This document shows positions 35,055 to 41,528 of a stretch of 41,528 bases of DNA, piece after piece. Origin of the DNA: Actinospica durhamensis (GTDB taxonomy: Bacteria > Actinomycetota > Actinomycetes > Streptomycetales > Catenulisporaceae); the NCBI RefSeq assembly GCF_018139695.1, contig NZ_JAGSOG010000047.1:1-41528 (forward strand). The letters run 5' to 3'. A model generated the notes under the pieces. It made no database searches. It had not been told where the DNA came from and saw nothing but the letters and a program-made list of their open reading frames with translations. How positions within the stretch are numbered: the stretch's first letter is position 1; every line of letters begins with the position of its first letter. The translations under genes and the position numbers were made by a program.

Positions 35055-35336
35055 CGAAGATCCCAATCCGGGCGATATTCGTACGGGTAGGCGCGAGTCG
35101 CCTCCCGATTCGACAGCGTACAGATCCGGGGTACCGGGGTGTAACCCCGGTCACTCGACAGGACCCACTGTCGTGCGAATCACACGCCCATGAGATCCAC
35201 TAGTGGGGAGATTTGTCCGCGATGTCCGGTGCGAGATCGCTCACATAAGCCGCCCGATGGTCATTGGGCCACCCTGTGGGGTGGTTAACCTGACGGCCGA
35301 CGAGGACGACGATCAGGAAGGGGCAGGGCGGAGCCC
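35055..35336. promoter_or_regulatory. Divergent regulatory region: mutase / sdhCDAB
   Basis: The 282-bp gap holds a perfect 10-base palindrome CCACTAGTGG (35197-35206) and a hairpin CCACCC-TGTG-GGGTGG (35268-35283) followed by TTAACC, about 55 bp before sdhC. It should carry promoters for both units. I cannot assign -35/-10 pairs. Confidence 0.35.
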
Positions 35337-35771
35337 ATGGCCACTACAACGTCTGGCGCCGGAGCGGGTTCCCGCGCCGGTAAGAGGTCCGGAAAGAAGG
35401 GCACGCTCTACCGCGGCCGCGAAGGCATGTGGAGCTGGGTCGCGCACCGGATCACCGGCGTCCTGATCTTCTTCTTCCTGTTCGCGCACGTGCTCGACGC
35501 GTCCCTGCTGCGTGTCTCCCAGAGCGACTACAACAGCGTGATCGACACCTACAAGAACCCGATCACGAACTTCCTCGAGTACGGCCTGACCGCCGCGATC
35601 GTGTTCCACGCGTTCAACGGCCTGCGCATCATCGCGGTGGACTTCTGGGCCAAGGGCGCCCGCAACCAGAAGAAGCTGCTGTGGTGGGTCGTGGGCGTCT
35701 GGGTCGTGCTGATGGCCGGGATGTTCTACCCCATCCTGGCGCACTCGCTGCACCGGATCTTCGGGTACTGA
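35337..35771 (+). CDS. sdhC: Succinate dehydrogenase cytochrome b subunit SdhC
   Basis: This 144-residue membrane anchor of complex II has a basic, Gly/Ser-rich N-terminus and then three helices. Family features are SWVAHRITGVLIFFFLFAHVLDAS at the quinone/haem side of helix 1, FHAFNGLRII in helix 2 (His as likely haem ligand) and a C-terminal WVVLMAGMFYPILAHS helix. It binds menaquinone and haem together with SdhD. The ATG at 35337 follows GGGCGGAGCCC. It is first in the sdhCDAB operon; sdhD starts 14 bp downstream. Confidence 0.92.
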   Translation: MATTTSGAGAGSRAGKRSGKKGTLYRGREGMWSWVAHRITGVLIFFFLFAHVLDASLLRVSQSDYNSVIDTYKNPITNFLEYGLTAAIVFHAFNGLRIIAVDFWAKGARNQKKLLWWVVGVWVVLMAGMFYPILAHSLHRIFGY

Positions 35772-35785
35772 GAGGGACTGCGATC

Positions 35786-36226
35786 ATGACGACGACCCCC
35801 GCCATCGAGGCCCCCCGCGCGCCGAAGACCGGCCAGAAGCTGCGCTCGCGCCGCACCTCGCGGGCCGGCCGGACCAACTTCGAGCTCTACAGCTGGCTGT
35901 TCATGCGCTTCTCCGGCCTGCTGCTCACCTTCCTCGTCCTCGGTCACCTGTTCATCATGCTCGTGCTCGACGGCGGCGTGGAGAAGATCGACTTCGCCTT
36001 CGTGGCCGGACGCTGGGCCTCCCCGTTCTGGCAGATCTGGGACCTGCTCACGCTCTGGCTGGCCACCCTGCACGGCACCAACGGCCTGCGCACCGTCATC
36101 AACGACTACGCCGAGCGCAACGGCACCCGGGTCACCCTCAAGACGCTGCTGTACACCGCGTCGATCTGGATGGTGTTCCTCGGCAGCCTCGTCATCTTCA
36201 CGTTCGACCCCTCCATCAAGGCCTGA
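35786..36226 (+). CDS. sdhD: Succinate dehydrogenase membrane subunit SdhD
   Basis: This 146-residue membrane anchor has an Arg/Lys-rich N-terminus of about 35 residues and three helices: LFMRFSGLLLTFLVLGHLFIM, WDLLTLWLATLHGTNGLR (conserved His), and the last ASIWMVFLGSLVIFTF. SdhC and SdhD together hold the haem and quinone site and anchor SdhAB to the inner face of the membrane. The start ATG at 35786 follows GAGAGGGACTG. The next gene begins 8 bp after its stop. Confidence 0.92.
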   Translation: MTTTPAIEAPRAPKTGQKLRSRRTSRAGRTNFELYSWLFMRFSGLLLTFLVLGHLFIMLVLDGGVEKIDFAFVAGRWASPFWQIWDLLTLWLATLHGTNGLRTVINDYAERNGTRVTLKTLLYTASIWMVFLGSLVIFTFDPSIKA

Positions 36227-36234
36227 GGCGCTCC

Positions 36235-38106
<1,872 letters not shown>

Positions 38107-38108
38107 TC

Positions 38109-38840
38109 ATGCCCGCCGCAACTTCCGACCCGGAGTTCATGACCATCACCGTCCAGGTCAAGCGGTACGACCCGGACACCGAGACGCACCGCTGGGACGA
38201 GTGGCAGGTCCAGGCCCTGCCGACCTGGCGCATCCTCGACGCGCTGCACGAGATCAAGTGGGAGCAGGACGGCACGCTCACCTTCCGCCGCTCCTGCGCC
38301 CACGGTGTCTGCGGCTCGGACGCGATGCGCATCAACGGCCGCAACCGGCTGGCCTGCAAGAGCCTGGTCAAGGACCTGAACCCGGCCAAGCCGATCACGG
38401 TGGAGCCGATCCAGGGCCTGCCGGTGATCAAGGACCTGGTCGTGGACATGGACCCGTTCCTGCAGGCCTACCGGGACGTCAAGCCGTTCCTCATCGCGCA
38501 CGGCAACGAGCCGACCAAGGAGCGCCTGCAGAGCCAGAAGGACCGCGACCGCTTCGACGACACGACCAAGTGCATCCTGTGCGCCGCGTGCACGACGAGC
38601 TGCCCGGTGTTCTGGACCGACGGCCAGTACTTCGGCCCCGCCGCCATCGTCAACGCCCACCGCTTCATCTTCGACTCCCGCGACGACGCGGCCGAGGAGC
38701 GCCTCGAGATCCTCAACGAGCGCGAAGGCGTCTGGCGCTGCCGCACCACCTTCAACTGCACCGAGGCCTGCCCCCGCGGCATCCAGATCACCCAGGCGAT
38801 CGCCGAGGTCAAGCGCGCGCTGATCACCCGGCGCGTCTGA
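38109..38840 (+). CDS. sdhB: Succinate dehydrogenase iron-sulfur subunit SdhB
   Basis: This 243-residue subunit carries electrons from FAD to quinone through three clusters. The 2Fe-2S site is RRSCAHGVCGSDAM...LAC, with Asp in place of one Cys as in E. coli SdhB. The 4Fe-4S and 3Fe-4S ligands come from CILCAACTTSCPV and CRTTFNCTEACPRGI. It has the normal length. It ends the operon and is followed by a strong hairpin. Confidence 0.95.
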   Translation: MPAATSDPEFMTITVQVKRYDPDTETHRWDEWQVQALPTWRILDALHEIKWEQDGTLTFRRSCAHGVCGSDAMRINGRNRLACKSLVKDLNPAKPITVEPIQGLPVIKDLVVDMDPFLQAYRDVKPFLIAHGNEPTKERLQSQKDRDRFDDTTKCILCAACTTSCPVFWTDGQYFGPAAIVNAHRFIFDSRDDAAEERLEILNEREGVWRCRTTFNCTEACPRGIQITQAIAEVKRALITRRV

Positions 38841-38898
38841 GGCCGGTCGGCGTTCGGCGACATCGCGGTATCGCGGGATGTCAGTGTCGAGAGTGCCG

Positions 38899-38944
38899 AG
38901 GAGGGCCCCGGCAGGGCTGGTGACAGCGCTGCCGGGGCCCTCCT
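38899..38944 (+). terminator. Terminator of the sdhCDAB operon
   Basis: A 16-bp perfect stem (AGGAGGGCCCCGGCAG and its complement) with a 14-base loop lies 59 bp after sdhB. It may also act for the convergent phosphatase gene. Confidence 0.85.
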
Positions 38945-39008
38945 GTGATTCGTGGCGCTCGCGATCCGCGATCCGTTTTGCCCGTGGTCCGTGGTCCATG
39001 ATCCGTGA

Positions 39009-40130
39009 TCAGGAACGGGGCTTGGTGGCGCGGGTGCGTCGGACTGCCAGGAGTGCGGCGTCATCACCCAGCCGGCCGCCCGCGTACGCGATCAGATCGC
39101 GGCGCAGGTGCGCGATGAGCGACTCCGGAGTGCTGCCCGCCCAGCGGGAGGCGCGCTCGGCGAGCGGGTAGAAGACGCCGGCGCTGTTGCGGGCCTCGGT
39201 CACCCCGTCCGTGTACAGCAGCAGCATGTCGCTTCCGTCGAACGGGTGGGTCACTTCGACGGGGGTGCTGGGCCCCAGCATCTGAACGCCGAGCGGCGGG
39301 GCCGACTCGCCGTCCAGGAGAGTCACCTTGCCTTTGCGCAGCAGGAGCGGCGGGGGGTGGCCGCTGTTGGTGAGCCGGGCGACCGGCTCGTTGTCGGGGA
39401 TCTCCAGCAGCAGGGCGGTGATGAAGTGCTCGCCGGTCTCGTTGCCGGTGTCGGCGAAGTCCACCAGATAGCGCTGCATGTGCTGGTCCAGGACGCGGGC
39501 GAGGTCGGGCAGATCCGGATGCCCCGCTGCGACCAGGCGGAACGCGCTGAGCAGCAGCGCCGCCTCGCCGACCGCGGCCAGACCCTTGCCGCGTACGTCG
39601 CCGATCAGGAACCGGGTTCCGCCTTCGGTGCGGGTGGCGGTGTAGACGTCGCCGCCGATCAGGGTCTCGTCCTCGGCCGCGACGTACATGGTGGCGGTCT
39701 GAAGCGGTCCGATCCGGGCCGGAAGCGGTCGCAGCAGTGCCCGCTGCGCGGCCTCGGCGACCGACTGCGCCCGCGCCAACTGCTGGGCCTTGCGCTCCCG
39801 CACGACCGTGAAGACCACGATCAGCGCGGAAAGGACGGTCAGCGACCCGATCTGCGCCAGGTGGTTCGAGGTCGTCAGCCCCCCGTGGAACACGGCGATG
39901 AGCACCTGGGCCACCACCGCCAGAGCCCCGATCGCGGCCGTGGCCCTCGGACTGGCGAAGGAGGAGGAGAGCGCCGGCGCGATCACCAGCAGCGGCCCCA
40001 GATGGATGTCGGTGGGCGAGAGGATGTCCGCCAGGCTGATCAGGACGATCAGGGCGATCGGTACCAGAAGCAGGAACCGGCTGCGCGACTCGAATCGCCA
40101 CTCGCCATCCCACGGCGCCCGAACGTTCAT
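39009..40130 (-). CDS. Membrane PP2C-type (SpoIIE/RsbU-like) phosphatase
   Basis: This 373-residue protein has about four helices in residues 20-115 (LLLVPIALIVLISLADIL, AAIGALAVVAQVLIAVF, IGSLTVLSALIVVFTVV). A short coiled linker follows, then a PPM/PP2C domain of the SpoIIE/RsbU group: PRPLPARIG-like lead-in, IGGDVYTA, LIGDVRGKGLAA, TNSGHPPPLLL, LLLYTDGVTEAR and DDAALLAVR. Metal-binding Asp residues are in GGDV, GDV, TDG and DDA. Such enzymes dephosphorylate anti-sigma-factor antagonists; no partner gene is near. The start is uncertain: ATG 40130 (CACAGT six bases upstream) or GTG 40160. Confidence 0.82.
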   Translation of the reverse strand: MNVRAPWDGEWRFESRSRFLLLVPIALIVLISLADILSPTDIHLGPLLVIAPALSSSFASPRATAAIGALAVVAQVLIAVFHGGLTTSNHLAQIGSLTVLSALIVVFTVVRERKAQQLARAQSVAEAAQRALLRPLPARIGPLQTATMYVAAEDETLIGGDVYTATRTEGGTRFLIGDVRGKGLAAVGEAALLLSAFRLVAAGHPDLPDLARVLDQHMQRYLVDFADTGNETGEHFITALLLEIPDNEPVARLTNSGHPPPLLLRKGKVTLLDGESAPPLGVQMLGPSTPVEVTHPFDGSDMLLLYTDGVTEARNSAGVFYPLAERASRWAGSTPESLIAHLRRDLIAYAGGRLGDDAALLAVRRTRATKPRS

Positions 40131-40291
40131 ATTCCCACTGTGCTTCGTACCCGCGCTCACCGCACGACGACGTCACTCCATTGCCGCGCCGGCGCCCGCG
40201 GCGTGCCGTTCCCCGACCACCGGCGAGCAGGGTTGAACCGGCCGTCGTCCTGCCCGCTCGGACGGTACGCGGGCGGTGCACGGATGGTGCG

Positions 40292-40870
40292 TCAGACCAT
40301 GGCAAGCCGGTCGACCAGCAGTTCCACCCTCTGCTCGGCGAACTCCGGTGGCACCCGCCCCGCCCGACTCAACGTGGCCACCCCGTGCAGGGCCGCCCAG
40401 AACACCTCGGTGAGCAGGCCCGGGTGCACGCCGTCCCCGGCGACCTGGCCGAGGCATTCCAGCAGGGCGGCGAAGGCGTCCTTCAACGGCTCCGGTGTGT
40501 CTTCGTGGGCGAAAGCCAGGCCTGCGTCGAGCTGGAATATGGCGTCGTAGACCGCCGGGTTGTCCTTCGCGAAGTCGAGGTAGGCATGCGCGAGGGCGGT
40601 GACCTTGGCACGAGGACCGGACGCGGCCGCAGTCGCGGCCCGCACCGCCACAGCCAGCTCGGCCGCACCCTCGAGAGCGACGGCCCCGATGATCTCGCGC
40701 TTGCCGCGGAAATGGCTGTAGAGGACAGGCTGGCTGTACTCGATGCGCTGGGCGAGCTGCCGGGTGGTCACCGCGTCCCAGCCCTGCTGCTCGGCGAGCT
40801 CACGGGCCGTCGCCACGATCAGGCGCTCCCGCTCGGCCCGCTCACGCTCCTTGCGTTCCTGTACCGACAT
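40292..40870 (-). CDS. TetR/AcrR-family transcriptional repressor
   Basis: This 192-residue TetR-type regulator has an N-terminal HTH: RERLIVATARELAEQQGW, then AVTTRQLAQRIEYSQPVLYSHFRGKREII. Its C-terminal ligand-binding half contains PAVYDAIFQLDAGLAF and EVFWAALHGVATLSRAGR, of the TetR_C WHG-like type. It is divergent from the DUF1772 gene. Two near-identical palindromic sites lie between them, one overlapping its own -10, so self-repression and control of the neighbour are likely. The ATG at 40870 has TAGGAT six bases upstream, predicting a leaderless mRNA. The ligand is unknown. Confidence 0.9.
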   Translation of the reverse strand: MSVQERKERERAERERLIVATARELAEQQGWDAVTTRQLAQRIEYSQPVLYSHFRGKREIIGAVALEGAAELAVAVRAATAAASGPRAKVTALAHAYLDFAKDNPAVYDAIFQLDAGLAFAHEDTPEPLKDAFAALLECLGQVAGDGVHPGLLTEVFWAALHGVATLSRAGRVPPEFAEQRVELLVDRLAMV

Positions 40871-40876
40871 AACCCG

Positions 40877-40882
40877 ATCCTA
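40877..40882 (-). promoter_or_regulatory. -10 element of the tetR gene
   Basis: TAGGAT on the minus strand, a frequent actinobacterial -10, ends six bases before the ATG at 40870 and shares its first three bases with operator 1. Confidence 0.6.
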
Positions 40883-40892
40883 GCACCGCTAG
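40880..40892. promoter_or_regulatory. TetR operator 1
   Basis: CTAGC-ACC-GCTAG is an inverted repeat. With its flank (AGACAACGG) it repeats almost exactly at 40931. It overlaps the tetR -10 element, so binding should block tetR transcription. Confidence 0.65.
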
Positions 40893-40930
40893 ACAACGGA
40901 GCGGCAGCAGTACTAGCGTCGCATCAACAG

Positions 40931-40943
40931 CTAGCAGCGCTAG
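40931..40943. promoter_or_regulatory. TetR operator 2
   Basis: CTAGC-AGC-GCTAG, followed by ATAACGG, is the second copy of operator 1. It ends 17 bases before the ATG of the DUF1772 gene and just before its GGGAGGG ribosome site, placing it over that gene's promoter. Confidence 0.65.
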
Positions 40944-40960
40944 ATAACGGGAGGGTCATC

Positions 40961-41407
40961 ATGCTCACCGCACTCGAGGTCTCCACCACCGTCGTCGTCG
41001 GCGTGATGGTGGGGGTGGAGTTCGCCGTCGCCGTCATCCTCAGGCGCATCCTCGACGCCCTGCCCGGCGACGCCGGCCAACTCGGCCACGCCCACGGCGG
41101 CCGGATGCTCGGCGCCGTGATGCCGTTCTGGTACATCGGCTCACTCATACTCAGCGCGGCCTGGGCCGCCACCGGATGGCACCATCACGGCACCGCCCTC
41201 GTCGTCACCGCCGCCGCCCTGCTGATCCTGAGCGTGATCATGTCGCTCCTGCTACTCGTCCCGATCAACAACCGAAACAAGACCTGGACCCCCGAGACCC
41301 GCCCCGCAGACTGGCAGGAGCAACTGAACCGCTGGAATCGCCTCCACTACGTCCGCGTCGCCGTCATCACAGCCGCCTTCGCCCTCCTGGCCACCGCCCT
41401 CGCCTAA
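40961..41407 (+). CDS. DUF1772 (anthrone-oxygenase-like) membrane protein
   Basis: This 148-residue protein has four helices: VSTTVVVGVMVGVEFAVAVI, AVMPFWYIGSLILSAAWAA, ALVVTAAALLILSVIMSLLL and a C-terminal VRVAVITAAFALLATALA. The loop VPINNRNKTWTPETRPADW followed by LNRWNRLHYVRV is the DUF1772 signature. Some fungal relatives are anthrone oxygenases, but most bacterial members have no known activity. A GGGAGGG site precedes the ATG. Its promoter region carries TetR operator 2, so it is probably induced by the repressor's ligand. Confidence 0.82.
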   Translation: MLTALEVSTTVVVGVMVGVEFAVAVILRRILDALPGDAGQLGHAHGGRMLGAVMPFWYIGSLILSAAWAATGWHHHGTALVVTAAALLILSVIMSLLLLVPINNRNKTWTPETRPADWQEQLNRWNRLHYVRVAVITAAFALLATALA

Positions 41408-41528
41408 ACCCGCGGCAAAACGACGCAGCCGGCGCCAACCCGTCTACGCCGCAGTCTTGCTAGCGGACACAAAGTGGATCAGACGTTCTCACGCTGCGGC
41501 TCAGAAACACCGTCCACCGCCGCCACCC
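41408..41528. other. Right edge, no gene seen
   Basis: The last 121 bases hold no supported gene. A GCTAGC palindrome at about 41459-41464 resembles half of the TetR operators but lacks the full CTAGC-N3-GCTAG symmetry. Confidence 0.3.

Noticed and set aside
35197-35206. CCACTAGTGG before sdhC as a Rex or Fur/IdeR operator
   Set aside because: The palindrome does not match the Rex consensus or an iron box. It is recorded only as a palindrome.

Overview
The window is a gene-dense, very GC-rich stretch of an actinobacterial chromosome with GTG starts, four-base GTGA overlaps and GC-ending codons. Gene content matches a core actinobacterial block. Mycobacterium tuberculosis has lpdA, deoD, pmmB, add, deoA, cdd and sdhCDAB close together, and Streptomyces coelicolor has sigQ and afsQ1/afsQ2 near the same genes. 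A Streptomyces- or Catenulispora-like filamentous actinomycete is the best guess, but the species cannot be named from this sequence. I see no rRNA, tRNA, CRISPR array, insertion sequence or prophage.

Layout. 0.2-6.4 kb: rhomboid protease (-), biotinylated acyl-CoA carboxylase alpha chain (+), GNAT acetyltransferase (-), an LpdA-type flavoprotein without its redox disulfide (-) and an MFS exporter (+). 6.4-13.5 kb: purine nucleoside phosphorylase and a phosphohexo/pentomutase, a membrane PH-domain protein (-), then deoC, an aldehyde dehydrogenase and a catalytically dead, shortened aldehyde dehydrogenase paralogue. 13.6-18.5 kb: a Pro/Gln/Gly-tailed membrane protein, then a SigQ-like sigma factor divergent from an AfsQ1-AfsQ2-AfsQ3-like two-component system. 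18.5-21.3 kb: adenosine deaminase and an ABC-2 pair. 21.3-30.2 kb (all -): a BMP-family nucleoside ABC importer, cytidine deaminase, thymidine phosphorylase and a SWIM zinc-finger protein. 30.2-30.8 kb is a 675-bp gene-free gap. 30.8-35.1 kb: M20 amidohydrolase, a 50-residue Cys-rich peptide, a secreted protein and a B12-domain-less acyl-CoA mutase large subunit. 35.3-38.8 kb: sdhCDAB. 38.9-41.5 kb: a membrane PP2C phosphatase and a TetR/DUF1772 divergent pair sharing duplicated operators.

How it works together. The centre of the window encodes almost a whole (deoxy)nucleoside salvage route. The BMP importer brings nucleosides in. Cytidine and adenosine deaminases make uridine and inosine. 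Thymidine and purine nucleoside phosphorylases release (deoxy)ribose-1-phosphate. The mutase can supply the 5-phosphate, DeoC splits deoxyribose-5-phosphate to glyceraldehyde-3-phosphate and acetaldehyde, and the adjacent aldehyde dehydrogenase can oxidise the acetaldehyde. The carboxylase, mutase and succinate dehydrogenase tie to propionyl/succinyl and TCA metabolism.

A cross-cutting feature is that about ten genes have a TANNNT-like -10 hexamer exactly 6-7 bases before the start codon and no usable Shine-Dalgarno sequence, which predicts many leaderless mRNAs. The most unusual items are the Cys-rich peptide with nested inverted repeats upstream, the deoC-linked dead aldehyde dehydrogenase, and the duplicated TetR operator.
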